From Propionibacterium sp. (GTDB lineage: Bacteria; Actinomycetota; Actinomycetes; Propionibacteriales; Propionibacteriaceae): a stretch of DNA of 64,000 nt. Below, piece after piece: positions 34,766 through 44,364 of the stretch. The stretch spans positions 1 through 64,000 of the forward strand of contig JAAYVB010000025.1 of the NCBI GenBank assembly GCA_012517405.1, in the 5' to 3' direction. The position numbers were made by a program, and so were the translations under genes. A model generated the notes under the pieces. That model saw only the letters and a program-made list of their open reading frames with translations, searched no databases and was not told the origin of the DNA. The number at the start of each line of letters is the position of its first letter. Within the stretch, counting starts at the first letter, position 1.

Positions 34766-36543
34766 CCGACGAAGTGTTCGAGGTTCCGGTGGTCGCCACC
34801 GGGTTGCTCGCCGAGTTCGCGGCCGCCGGCTTGATCTCGGCCAGTGGGGTGCACCTGGCCCGCACATTGTCGTGGTTGACCGGGGAATGTCGCGACGAGG
34901 TGTTGCTGGCTGTGGCGCTGTGCCTGCGTGCACAGGACTCCGGGTCGGTCTGCCTACCGCTGGACGAGCCTCACTCGGTGGCCGGCGAGCTACCGTGGCC
35001 CGACCCGGCGGGGTGGCAGCTGCTGCTCGCCGAGTCGCCATTGGTGGTGGTCGGCGCGGAGGCCGCGGCGAATCAGCGCCCGCTCCGGTTGATCGGCCAC
35101 CGGCTCTATCTGGAACGCAACTGGCAATCCGAGGAAGCTGTCCGCACGGCACTGGCGCAGCGCATCGCCCTGCCGCCGCCGGCCCTCGACCGGCAAGCCG
35201 TCGCCGACGCCGTGATGCGGGTCTCGCGGCAGCGATCCGCCGCTCAGGAACTGACCGCAGACCAATGCGCCGCCGTTGACACCTCGGTGAGCACCTGGAC
35301 CAGCGTCATCGCGGGCGGTCCGGGGACCGGCAAGACCACCACCATCGCCGGGTTGCTGCGCGTCCTGGACGATCTGGTGACCCACCGCACCAGCGTCGCG
35401 CTGGCCTCGTTCACCGGCAAGGCCGCGGCCCGTATGCAGCAGTCCCTGGACGCGTCGCTGAGCGGCTCCGACCGGGACGGTGCGGTCTGGAAGCATCTTC
35501 AGGTGCAGCCGGCCACCACCCTGCATGCGCTGTTGGGGGCCCGTCCAGGCGGACGCATGACACGTGACGCCGGCAATCCGCTGCCGCACGATCTGCTGAT
35601 CATCGATGAGATGTCGATGGTCTCGCTTGATCTGATGGCGGCGCTGATGGCCGCGTTGCGCCCCGGCACGCGGCTGGTCATGGTCGGTGACCCGCATCAG
35701 CTGTCCTCGGTGGACGCGGGTGCGGTGCTCGCCGACATCGTCAGCGCCGGCCTGCCTGCGGCCGGCGGATCGCCGCGCAGCGCCATCACGGTGCTCACTC
35801 ACTCGCACCGGTTCGCGGGCCCGATCCAGCACCTTGCCGACGCCATCTTGGCGTCCCGGGCCGATGACGTGCTGGACCTGCTGGCGTCGGCTCCCGACGG
35901 GCTGACCTGGGCCCAGACCGATCCCGATCCTGTGCTGGTCGAGACCCTCAATCCCTTGACCGCGGATGTGGTCACGCAGGGGCGGGCCATGGTGAGTGCG
36001 GCTCGCGCCGGGGATGCCGTGCAGGCGCTCAGTGCGATGGATGCCCACCGCGTACTGTGTGCGCACCGGCAGGGACGCTACGGGGTGGGCGGCTGGTCGC
36101 GTGCGGCCGAGGCCGAACTGCGACGGGCGATCCTCGGATACGGACGCGAGGGCGAGTGGTATCTGGGCCGGCCGGTGCTGATCACCCGCAATGCCCCCGA
36201 CCTGCAGATCTCCAATGGGGACACCGGCGTGGTCGTGCGGATCGACGGCCAGATTCAGGTGGCCCTGTCGAGCGGGGACAACCCGCGGCTGCGCTCGCCG
36301 TGGCTGCTGGACTCCAGCGAAACGATGCACGCGATGACCGTGCACAAGTCGCAGGGCAGCGAGTACGACGCGGTCACCGTGGTGCTGCCCTCGGCCGAGT
36401 CGCCGCTGCTCACCCGGGAGCTCTTCTACACCGCGGTCACCAGGGCGCGGCAGCGGGTGCGGATCGTCGGCACCGCCGAGGCGATCAGGCAGGCGGTCAC
36501 TACCGCGGCCCGGCGGGCGACCGGCCTGGGGGGCCGCGTCTAG
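34762..36543 (+). CDS. recD: Exodeoxyribonuclease V subunit alpha (RecD helicase)
   Basis: RecD is the 5'-3' motor of RecBCD. The 593-residue protein has an N-terminal domain to about 170, Walker A GGPGTGKTTT near 187, Walker B LLIIDEMSMVSLDL near 278, GDPHQLSSVDAG, and the C-terminal motif TVHKSQGSEYDAV with FYTAVTRAR. The ATG start overlaps the recB stop. Its TAG stop is part of a CTAG palindrome that is also the stop codon of nudC on the other strand. Confidence 0.94.
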   Translation: MTDEVFEVPVVATGLLAEFAAAGLISASGVHLARTLSWLTGECRDEVLLAVALCLRAQDSGSVCLPLDEPHSVAGELPWPDPAGWQLLLAESPLVVVGAEAAANQRPLRLIGHRLYLERNWQSEEAVRTALAQRIALPPPALDRQAVADAVMRVSRQRSAAQELTADQCAAVDTSVSTWTSVIAGGPGTGKTTTIAGLLRVLDDLVTHRTSVALASFTGKAAARMQQSLDASLSGSDRDGAVWKHLQVQPATTLHALLGARPGGRMTRDAGNPLPHDLLIIDEMSMVSLDLMAALMAALRPGTRLVMVGDPHQLSSVDAGAVLADIVSAGLPAAGGSPRSAITVLTHSHRFAGPIQHLADAILASRADDVLDLLASAPDGLTWAQTDPDPVLVETLNPLTADVVTQGRAMVSAARAGDAVQALSAMDAHRVLCAHRQGRYGVGGWSRAAEAELRRAILGYGREGEWYLGRPVLITRNAPDLQISNGDTGVVVRIDGQIQVALSSGDNPRLRSPWLLDSSETMHAMTVHKSQGSEYDAVTVVLPSAESPLLTRELFYTAVTRARQRVRIVGTAEAIRQAVTTAARRATGLGGRV

Positions 36544-37403
36544 CCCTCGGGCGCGGGCAACGTCCGGTTGCGCCAGGCGCCGATGACATGGGCTGCGATC
36601 GAGCCCGGACCGGGCAGAATGAGCTTGCCGGCGGCCAGTCCGGCGTCCACCTCAGCCCGGCTGTACCAGTTGCCCCACTCCAGCTCGACCTGGTCGACCC
36701 GGCCGGTCGAATGGCTGCGGGCCACATAGGCAAGCATGAGCGAGCGGGAGAACGGCCACGGTTGTGAACCGAGGAACCGGTAGGCATCGATCTGGAGCTT
36801 CGCCTCTTCGGCGACCTCGCGGTAGAGCGCGTTCTCGGCGCTCTCCCCCGCCTCGATGAAGCCCGCGAGGATCGACACCCGGTGTTGCGCCCAGGTCGTC
36901 TGATGAGCCAGGAAGATCCGGTCGGCCGGGTCGAGCACAGCGACGATGATGGCCGGATCCGTGCGCGGAAAATGCTCGCGCCCGCACATCGAGCAGACCG
37001 CGGCGAAACCGCCGTGAGTGCGCCGCAGCTGCCCGCCGCACATCGTGCAGAAGCGCGTATTGCCAATCCAATTGAGCACCGCCAATCCGGCGCTGACTAC
37101 CTGATATTGGAGATCAGTCAGTCGCGAATCCCGGATCGTGACGCCGTCGAGTTCCTCGACTCGCTGCGCGAACCAGGGCACGCCGTCGATGCGTCCGAGG
37201 TAGGCGATGTCATCGGTCAGTTCCCCGACGGCTGGGATTCCGAAAGGATCCAGCACGAACTGCGAGTCGAAATCGAGCTGCAGCAGCAGCGCCGAGTCAT
37301 CGGCCCAGGCACTCCGGATGGACTCCGGGTCACGGACTTCGGCCTCCCGGTTCAGCAGCGACAGGCCATCCCAGGGCGACAGATTCAGACGATCGAGACT
37401 CAT
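36540..37403 (-). CDS. nudC: NAD+ diphosphatase / RNA de-NADding enzyme NudC
   Basis: The 287-residue Nudix hydrolase has the NudC zinc ribbon (CTMC, CSMC), the Nudix box GFIEAGESAENALYREVAEE and the NudC-specific SQPWPFSRSLM motif. It cleaves NAD(H) and NAD-capped RNA. In the Nudix box the usual glycine after the glutamate pair is lysine (EEAKL instead of EExGU), which is tolerated in some members. The ATG overlaps the adnB stop, so NudC is translated from the adnAB mRNA, as in mycobacteria (Rv3199c). Confidence 0.92.
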   Translation of the reverse strand: MSLDRLNLSPWDGLSLLNREAEVRDPESIRSAWADDSALLLQLDFDSQFVLDPFGIPAVGELTDDIAYLGRIDGVPWFAQRVEELDGVTIRDSRLTDLQYQVVSAGLAVLNWIGNTRFCTMCGGQLRRTHGGFAAVCSMCGREHFPRTDPAIIVAVLDPADRIFLAHQTTWAQHRVSILAGFIEAGESAENALYREVAEEAKLQIDAYRFLGSQPWPFSRSLMLAYVARSHSTGRVDQVELEWGNWYSRAEVDAGLAAGKLILPGPGSIAAHVIGAWRNRTLPAPEG

Positions 37404-40400
37404 GCGTCGAGGTTAGCCTGTGTGGCGAGATCGGCGACCAGGGTGCCCATTGCGCGTTCATCGAGCAACGGCGGAGCCTCGACGCGGTCGGTCAGCACAT
37501 GGTAAAAGACCGCATCAACCCGATCCAGGGGCAGCTGCAGGCTGCGCGCCCAGGCCAGCCGGTAGATCGACAGCTGCAGCGGGTCGGCCGGGGCGTTCGA
37601 GGTCTTCCAGTCGACGACCTGGTAGTCATGGCTGTCGTCCTCGGGGGTCGCGAAGACCGCGTCTATCCGGCCACGCACCTGCTGGGCGCCAATCGTCAGA
37701 ATGAACGGCTCCTCGATGCACACCGGCGTGCGCTCCGCGTAGCATCCCTGCTCGAACGCGTCGGTCAGGCTCCGGAAGAGCTGGTCCGCGGTGCCTCCGG
37801 GTTCGGCCTCCGGCTCGGAGTCGAAGTCGTCGTCGAGCAGTCCGATCATGTCGAAGCGTTTCTCCAGCCACTCGTGGAAACGGGTGCCCACGCTGGTGCG
37901 CTGGCTGACAGGACGCGGCATCGGCCGCAGCACCTGGGAAGCGAACGCGGCCCGATCCCGGTTGGCCATCATCAGGGCCGACGCCGAGACCGAGGCCGGC
38001 AACGTGACCTCGCTGCGCGGCTGCCTCCGCTTGTGTTCGGCAGCAATGAGCATTTCGCCGAGGGCATGCCACGCATCGCCATGCTGCTGCGCGTCCGCGT
38101 CGGCCGCGACCAGCGCCGCCTGATCGGTTTCCTGGGCCTGCCGCACCTGCTGCGCGGCCTCGCTGAGTGCCGCCAGTTTCGCCTCGTCGATCGGGACGGG
38201 CCAGCGATGACGCAACTCGACGCCCAGTAGTGGGTTGGCTTCCGACATCTGCGCCGCCACGTCGATGTGGCTGCCGGCATCGCACAGGGTTCGGAAGTAA
38301 TCGGAGGGCGCCTTGGCCGTTTTCCGGCCCGGGAACCAGTAATGACAGCTGGCCACCAGCTGGCTGCGCGCGCGGGTGACACCGACATAGATCAGCCGGT
38401 CCTCGGCCTGCCGCTGGGCCGCTTTCAGCTCGCCCGGGTAGACCTTGCTCAACTCGGTGCTGCTCACCTCGGCCAGTTGCGGCACCCACGGTGCGTCGCC
38501 GCGCAGTGCGGCCGGGAGTACGGCCGCCTGGGTCGTCCAGTTGTCGGCCGGTTGGGTGCTGGGGAAGGTGCCCTCGCACAGCCCGGGCAAGAAGACCAGG
38601 TCCCATTCCAGTCCCTTGGAACGGTGCACGGTCAGCAGTTTGACCGATTCGTCGCTGCTCGGAACCGCCTGGTCGAGTCCGCGGCCCTCCTCGCGTTCGA
38701 CCCGGAACCAGGCGAGCAGGCCGCTGAGCGCGCCGTCCCCGTCGATGTCGATGTACTCCCCCACCGCGTCGGCGAACCGCTCGAGCTGGCGGCGTCGTCC
38801 GGAGTTGAACAGGTCCACATCCGCGCTCAGCTCCAGCGATATCCCGCTGCTGTCGATCACCCGGTGCACGAGTTCGAGGAGCGGCTCGTCGCGATGCCTG
38901 CGCAGATCGCGCAGCTCGGTGGCGAAGGCCGCCAGCCGCCGTCGGGCATCGTCGGAGACCGGCGCCGAGCCCAGGTCCTCCACCGCATCCATCAGACACA
39001 GCTGGGCGGCTGGTTCGAACTGCTCGCCGATGTCGGCCAGGGCATCGCCACCGTCGGCACGACCGGGGGGCTGCGAAGCGCGCAGCAGCTCTCGAGCCCG
39101 ACTGCCCACGACCGCAAGATCACGCGGCCCGATCCGCCATCTGGGCCCGCTCAGCAGCCGCACCGCCTCTGGATTGGCGGTGACATCATCGATCAGCTGC
39201 AGCGTGGCGACCACATCGGCGATCTCCGGCACCTCCAGCAGACCGCCCAGGCCGACGATCTCGACCGGAACATCACGGCTCACCAAGGCTTCGAAGATCG
39301 CTCCGATGGGCGAGTTCGTCCGGGTCAGCACCGCGATCTGTGACCAGTCGGTGACCTGCCCGGTGCGCCTGGCCGCCAGCACCTGATCGGCCAGCCATTC
39401 GACCTCCTGCGGCCAGGTGTCGAAACTCGCGGCCCGCACGATGCCACCGCGGCTGTCGTCGGGGGCGCGCAGCAGGCGCTGCTGTGGGCTGACTCCGTCC
39501 CCCAGGAGTCGCCGATCAGCGCGCAACGGCTCGGCGAGCTGATTCGCGAGGTCGAGAATGACCGGCTTGCTGCGGCGGTTGATGCTGAGAGTGAAACGGG
39601 CCGCGGGGCTGCCGTCCGCATTGGGAAAATCATCGCAGAACTGCAGGATGTTGCTGGGTGCGGCGCCCCGCCAGCCGTAGATGGCCTGGAACGGGTCACC
39701 GACCGCGGTCACCGGGAAGCCGAGACCCCGGGCAGTATCCGGGCCGGAGAACAGCCGCTGCAGCAGATGCGCCTGGGCTGCCGAGGTGTCCTGATACTCG
39801 TCGAGCAGTACCACCCCGAACCGCTCGCGCAGCTGCCGGGTCACTTCCGGGGAGGCATCCAAGAGGCGAACGGCCTGCGCCATCTGGTCGGCGAACTCGG
39901 TGAAGCCTCGATCATGCTTGAGCCGGCGATAATCATCGATCAAACCGAGCAGTTCTGCGCGGGTGGCGGTCGTCCGGGTCGCCGTGCGCACCGCGGCCGT
40001 CGGACGACCACCGCGTCCGGGTTTCACCGCCTGCAGCTCCTGGGCGAACGCCTGATCCTCGGCCAGGACCTCAGCGCTGTCGACCAGATGACTGCGCAAC
40101 TCGGCATCCAGCTTGAGCAGGCGGTCGGCAACCGTTGCGGGCTGCCATTGGCACAGCCCTGGCAGAGCTTCGCCGGTACCGGCCACCGCCTGCGCGGCGA
40201 GCCGATAGCGGGTGGCGCCGGTGATCAGTATCTGGTCGGCTTCGACGCCGATCCGCAGGCCGTGCTCGCTGATCAGCCGGGACGCGAACGAGTCGTAGGT
40301 GGTGATCAGCTGGCGTCCCTCGTCGGCAACGTGATCGGGATCGACCAGATCAGCCTTCACCAGCGCCTCGTCGACTCGCTGTGACAGCTCGAGAGCCGCC

Positions 40401-40621
40401 TTGCGGGTGAAGGTGAGTCCGAGCACCTGATCGGGACGCAGCTGTCCGGTGGCCACCAGCCAGACCACCCGGGCCGCCATCACTGTCGTCTTGCCGGTGC
40501 CGGCTCCTGCGATGATCACGCCCGGCGCGAGCGGTGCGGTGATCGCCGTCAGCTGCTCGCTGCTGAACGGAATGCCCAGCAGCTCAACCAGCTCATCGGG
40601 CGACTGCAGATAGCCGCTCAC
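37400..40621 (-). CDS. adnB: ATP-dependent helicase-nuclease subunit AdnB
   Basis: AdnB is the lead motor-nuclease of the AdnAB end-resection machine of actinobacteria. From GTG 40621 (GTGA overlap with adnA) it has 1073 residues: Walker A AGAGTGKTT near 40, LLDEYQDTSAAQ near 290, GDPFQAIYGWRG, LTVHRSKGLEWDLVFLPG, and the C-terminal nuclease motif RGRIDAVFA...YQVVDWKTS. The upstream extension of the open frame lies inside adnA and is not used. It is homologous to Rv3201c. Confidence 0.93.
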   Translation of the reverse strand: MSGYLQSPDELVELLGIPFSSEQLTAITAPLAPGVIIAGAGTGKTTVMAARVVWLVATGQLRPDQVLGLTFTRKAALELSQRVDEALVKADLVDPDHVADEGRQLITTYDSFASRLISEHGLRIGVEADQILITGATRYRLAAQAVAGTGEALPGLCQWQPATVADRLLKLDAELRSHLVDSAEVLAEDQAFAQELQAVKPGRGGRPTAAVRTATRTTATRAELLGLIDDYRRLKHDRGFTEFADQMAQAVRLLDASPEVTRQLRERFGVVLLDEYQDTSAAQAHLLQRLFSGPDTARGLGFPVTAVGDPFQAIYGWRGAAPSNILQFCDDFPNADGSPAARFTLSINRRSKPVILDLANQLAEPLRADRRLLGDGVSPQQRLLRAPDDSRGGIVRAASFDTWPQEVEWLADQVLAARRTGQVTDWSQIAVLTRTNSPIGAIFEALVSRDVPVEIVGLGGLLEVPEIADVVATLQLIDDVTANPEAVRLLSGPRWRIGPRDLAVVGSRARELLRASQPPGRADGGDALADIGEQFEPAAQLCLMDAVEDLGSAPVSDDARRRLAAFATELRDLRRHRDEPLLELVHRVIDSSGISLELSADVDLFNSGRRRQLERFADAVGEYIDIDGDGALSGLLAWFRVEREEGRGLDQAVPSSDESVKLLTVHRSKGLEWDLVFLPGLCEGTFPSTQPADNWTTQAAVLPAALRGDAPWVPQLAEVSSTELSKVYPGELKAAQRQAEDRLIYVGVTRARSQLVASCHYWFPGRKTAKAPSDYFRTLCDAGSHIDVAAQMSEANPLLGVELRHRWPVPIDEAKLAALSEAAQQVRQAQETDQAALVAADADAQQHGDAWHALGEMLIAAEHKRRQPRSEVTLPASVSASALMMANRDRAAFASQVLRPMPRPVSQRTSVGTRFHEWLEKRFDMIGLLDDDFDSEPEAEPGGTADQLFRSLTDAFEQGCYAERTPVCIEEPFILTIGAQQVRGRIDAVFATPEDDSHDYQVVDWKTSNAPADPLQLSIYRLAWARSLQLPLDRVDAVFYHVLTDRVEAPPLLDERAMGTLVADLATQANLDA

Positions 40622-43600
40622 TGCTGCTCGCCGCCCACGGCCTGCGCCGGGCAACCGAGCCGGAAGTCGCAATGGCGGCAGCCGGGTTGCACATTCGCGT
40701 AGAAGTCCTCGGTCGCGATGATTTCGGCCGCCTCGCTCAGATGCTCATGTACCCAGGTCTGGCCCTCCGAATCCAGGGGAGGCTGGCTGCGCACGGTTGG
40801 CCCGTCTGCCTTCGCCACCCTCAAGTAGACCGCCTGCGCGTCGGCGAGCTGCCGGACGCCTCCGGTCAGGTCGTCGAACTGGCCTTCGCGGACGGCCAGT
40901 TGGTAGATGCCGAGTTGATCCATCTCGAGGACGTCGTCCTGGCTGCGGGCGCTGCCGTTGGTCTTGAAATCGACGACCCGGAGACGGTTGGACGAATCGA
41001 CCTCGAGACGGTCCACCGTGCCGGTGACCAGCACCTGGCGGCCGTTCAGCTCCAGCCTCAGCCGAAATGGGACTTCCACGCCCAGCGGATGAGCGTGATC
41101 GCTGCTGGAGGCCCAACTGTCGTAGCGCCGAAGCGCGGCGACCGCCTGATCGTACTGGGCCTGGGTGTACCACGGCGCCCCATAGGGCAGTTGCGGCCAG
41201 ACCTCGGCCAGCCGCTCCGACAGGTCCGCCGCCAACACTCCGGTCTGCACCGATTCGGCGATCAGCTGATGCACCAGTGTGCCGAAGACCGCGCGCACAT
41301 CCTTGGCCGGGCGGCCGCTGGCCGGTCCGCTGAGAAACCACTGCCGGGGGCAGGCCAGGACCGACTCCACCGCGCTGCCGGTCAACCGGATCGACTCGGG
41401 CTCAGCAGCGACCGCAAGTCCGGGATCGCTGAACGGCCGCAGGCCCCACCATTCGCGCGGATCCGCTCCGCGCACCAGGTGTCGGCCCTGCTCGTCGCGT
41501 TGAGTGGCCAACCAGGCCAGTTCGGACGCGGCCCGCTGCCGCAGGCCAGGGCCGGCGGAGCTGTCGGCTGCTGTTCGGCGCAGCTGCGCGACCAGGCCCT
41601 CCAGGGTGGACGGCATGATCTCCGGCCGGCAGGTCACCGGTCGGACGCCGAGTTCGCCGATGAACCGCGACGGCGCATCGGTCTGGCCCGTGGGGTCGGC
41701 GATCGCGATGGCGATCAGCCGCCGCCGAGCCCGGCTGGCCGCCAGCAGGAAGGAACGCCGCTCGGCCGCGATCTGTGCGGCGGCCCCTTCGGCCGTCTGA
41801 AGGCCGTCGGGGCCCAGCAGATCCGCACGCAGCAATCCTCCCGCTTCACTGATTCGCGGCCACTGTCCTTCCTGCAGGCCGGCGAGCACGACCAGCTCCC
41901 ATTGCCGGCCCTTGGCGCGGTAGGGGGTGATGATCGCGACGCTGTCTCGACGCGGATCGGACTCCCGCGCGGTGTCTGCGGCGATCTGGCGTGCCTGGAT
42001 CTCGGCGACCAGTGCCCGGATTCCCGCTGCCCCCCGCCAGCTGAGCTGGCGGGCGGCCAGGTCGAACAGCGCCACCACAGCGTCCAGGTCACGGTGCGCC
42101 CGCGCCGAATTCTCGGCGCCGCGCAGCGCCTCCGCCTGCAGTATCCGCGGCCAAGGGGTGGCCGACCAGGCATGCCAGAGCAGCGCCGAGGTGTCGGCGC
42201 CCTCGTTGACCAGAGCGACCAGATCCCCCAACAGTCCGCGCAGTCTGATCAGGGCGTCCAGTTCGGCAGACAGCCCCGGCTGATCGCCGTCGACCAATAC
42301 CGGGCCGGTCAGCTCGGCGGCGATCAGTGCTCCCGAACTCGGCAATAGCTCGTCGGGGTGGGCGACCGCGGCTCGCGCCCGCAGTTCGCGCGCGAGCCTG
42401 CGCAGCCCGAGCGCGTCCAACCCGCCCTGCGGAGTGCGCAGTAGCCGGGCAGCCTGCCCCGCATCGAGCTGACCGGCGTCGGCCAGCACCGCGGCACCCT
42501 GCAGCAGGACCAGCAGCTGACGCACCGGCGGTTCATCGGCCAGCGCCACCTCATCTCCGGCGATCTGGACGGGAATACCCGCCGCGGACAGCCGGCGGGC
42601 CAGCGAGGAGATGGTCTGTTCGCCGGCCGGGCAGATGACAGCCATCTGCTGCCACCCGAGATCGTCGTGCACATGGGCGCTGCGCAGCACCTCGGCGATC
42701 CGTTCCGCCTGGCCAGCCGCATCCGGGACGATCTCCGCCCGCACCGCGGCCGACTCATCTTCGCGCACCGTGAAGGGTGGACGGGCTATGCCCTGGGCGG
42801 GCAGCCGGGCCGCCACACCACGCAAGGCCCGGACGATCTGTGGATCGGTGGCCGGTGCCTCATCGAGGCCGAGCAGCTGAGCGGGAGCACCGGGCAAGCT
42901 GAAGCGTCCGACGAAATCGCTGACCGCACGGGGATCGGCGCCCCGAAACCGGGAGACGGCGGTATCCGGATCGGCGAAGGCGATCACCCGGCTACCCGCG
43001 CGTTGGGCGTCGGCGAGCAGGTTGATCATGCCCGGGTCGAGTTCGGCGAACTCGTCGCAGAACACCATGGCTGCGCTGTGCGGCAGCAGCGCCGAGTTCG
43101 CCGGGTCGGCCAGCAGCAGCCGCGCCCGGAATACCAGCTCGGTGTAGTCGATCACCCCCTCGGCGTCCAGCACGTCGAGATATTCACCGAAGAAGCCCGC
43201 GGCGGCGACCCATTCGGGACGCCCGGCTGCCTGTCCGGCCGCGGCCAGATCGCCAGGATCGAAGCCCAATTGCCGCGCCCTGGCCAGGATCGCGCGGATC
43301 TGGCGGGCGAAGCCTCGGGTGCCGAGCGCGGGCCACAGCGCCTGCGGCCACGTTGATTGGTCACGACCGGCTAACAATTCCCGGACCCGGTATTCCTGTT
43401 CGGGAGCGCTCAGCAGCCGCGGGATGCCGAGTTCGGTCTCGGCGAAACGGTGCAGCAGCTGCAGGCACCAGCCGTGCACCGTGGTGATCTGCAGGCCCCG
43501 TTGAGTGGTGCCGAGTGCGGCGACGATGCGGGCCCGCAGTTGCTGCGCCTGGCCGCGCGAGCCGGACAACACAACCAGCTGCGACAAGGAGATACCCTCC

Positions 43601-43815
43601 TTCACCCGAGCTGCGACGGCGGCAACCAGGGCGGATGTCTTGCCACTCGCCGGCCCACCCACCACGCAAAGCGCGGGACCCTTCAGCGCGGCCTGTGCCA
43701 CCACCAAGCGCTGCCCGGCAGTAAGCGGGCCGGGCTCGCGGACCGGTCGCGCGGGACGCAGGGTGGGGGTCTCGGAACCGATCATGAGATCCATGGAACC
43801 ATGACCGTCTGACAT
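40618..43815 (-). CDS. adnA: ATP-dependent helicase-nuclease subunit AdnA
   Basis: AdnA pairs with AdnB. The 1065-residue chain has a Walker A-like GGPASGKTSA near 55, a helicase core with degenerate motifs (VFCDEFAELDPG, FADPDTAVSRFRG), and a C-terminal RecB-type nuclease (GTVDRLEV, LRVVDFKTNG). It ends with a cysteine cluster (CRHCDFRLGCP) that resembles the iron-sulfur clasp of AddB-like nucleases. The ATG at 43815 is the longest start; an in-frame ATG at 43785 is an alternative that would follow a DNA-damage-like promoter (see findings). It is homologous to Rv3202c. Confidence 0.92.
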   Translation of the reverse strand: MSDGHGSMDLMIGSETPTLRPARPVREPGPLTAGQRLVVAQAALKGPALCVVGGPASGKTSALVAAVAARVKEGISLSQLVVLSGSRGQAQQLRARIVAALGTTQRGLQITTVHGWCLQLLHRFAETELGIPRLLSAPEQEYRVRELLAGRDQSTWPQALWPALGTRGFARQIRAILARARQLGFDPGDLAAAGQAAGRPEWVAAAGFFGEYLDVLDAEGVIDYTELVFRARLLLADPANSALLPHSAAMVFCDEFAELDPGMINLLADAQRAGSRVIAFADPDTAVSRFRGADPRAVSDFVGRFSLPGAPAQLLGLDEAPATDPQIVRALRGVAARLPAQGIARPPFTVREDESAAVRAEIVPDAAGQAERIAEVLRSAHVHDDLGWQQMAVICPAGEQTISSLARRLSAAGIPVQIAGDEVALADEPPVRQLLVLLQGAAVLADAGQLDAGQAARLLRTPQGGLDALGLRRLARELRARAAVAHPDELLPSSGALIAAELTGPVLVDGDQPGLSAELDALIRLRGLLGDLVALVNEGADTSALLWHAWSATPWPRILQAEALRGAENSARAHRDLDAVVALFDLAARQLSWRGAAGIRALVAEIQARQIAADTARESDPRRDSVAIITPYRAKGRQWELVVLAGLQEGQWPRISEAGGLLRADLLGPDGLQTAEGAAAQIAAERRSFLLAASRARRRLIAIAIADPTGQTDAPSRFIGELGVRPVTCRPEIMPSTLEGLVAQLRRTAADSSAGPGLRQRAASELAWLATQRDEQGRHLVRGADPREWWGLRPFSDPGLAVAAEPESIRLTGSAVESVLACPRQWFLSGPASGRPAKDVRAVFGTLVHQLIAESVQTGVLAADLSERLAEVWPQLPYGAPWYTQAQYDQAVAALRRYDSWASSSDHAHPLGVEVPFRLRLELNGRQVLVTGTVDRLEVDSSNRLRVVDFKTNGSARSQDDVLEMDQLGIYQLAVREGQFDDLTGGVRQLADAQAVYLRVAKADGPTVRSQPPLDSEGQTWVHEHLSEAAEIIATEDFYANVQPGCRHCDFRLGCPAQAVGGEQQ
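43793..43815 (-). promoter_or_regulatory. Weak candidate DNA-damage promoter for a shorter adnA
   Basis: On the minus strand ATGTCAGAC, 8 nt and TTCCAT resemble the RecA-NDp consensus, but the -10 breaks TAnnnT at its second base. The hexamer lies 7 nt before the in-frame ATG at 43785. It overlaps the annotated start of adnA, so only one of the two models can be right. Confidence 0.3.
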
Positions 43816-43977
43816 TTTCCCGTGACTTATGAGCTGTCTATGTGGAAGAGTGGAGGTTGCCAGGCAAGTTCAGGCTGCAGTACCTAAGCTGTATCCCGTT
43901 TTTGCTCCACCCCGCCGGGGCTGGAACGGCAGGTGGCCGTGAGGTACGGACCGCCAAAGTAAGTATGAGGAGTACAC

Positions 43978-44184
43978 ATGGCGCAGGGAACCGTTAAATG
44001 GTTCAATGCCGAGAAGGGCTACGGCTTCATTGCCGTGGACGGATCGAATGACGACGTCTTCGTTCACTACTCGGCCATCGATGCGGCGGGCTTCCGTTCG
44101 CTCGAAGAAGGTCAGAAGGTCGAATTCGAAATCACCCAGGGCCCCAAGGGCCAGCAGGCCGATAGCGTTCACATCATCGGCTGA
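43978..44184 (+). CDS. cspA: Cold-shock protein, CspA family
   Basis: The 68-residue OB-fold RNA chaperone has RNP1 KGYGFI and RNP2 VFVHY and begins [17 protein letters not shown]. It melts RNA structure in the cold or during growth transitions. GAGGAG lies 8 nt before the ATG. The 162-bp spacer to adnA leaves room for the long structured leader that is usual for csp genes, but I cannot define its promoter. A strong hairpin follows. Confidence 0.94.
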   Translation: MAQGTVKWFNAEKGYGFIAVDGSNDDVFVHYSAIDAAGFRSLEEGQKVEFEITQGPKGQQADSVHIIG

Positions 44185-44239
44185 CGTAAGACCACAGACT
44201 TCGAGGTCGCGTGTGTAAGCCGTGACCTCCTGATACCCC

Positions 44240-44271
44240 GCAGGGGCCGTGCCACCAGGTGCGGCCCCTGC
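44240..44271 (+). terminator. GC-rich hairpin after cspA
   Basis: A perfect 10-bp stem, GCAGGGGCCG (44240-44249) with CGGCCCCTGC (44262-44271), encloses a 12-nt loop. There is no T-run, so it is either a tailless terminator as common in actinobacteria or an mRNA-stabilising hairpin. Confidence 0.6.
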
Positions 44272-44364
44272 TGCACGTCCGGGGCCGGCGATCACAGCCC
44301 GCTTACGCGTCCAGCCGAACCGGTCGGCGCCGGTGTGGCCGACCGACCGGGTAGGTTTGGGGAC

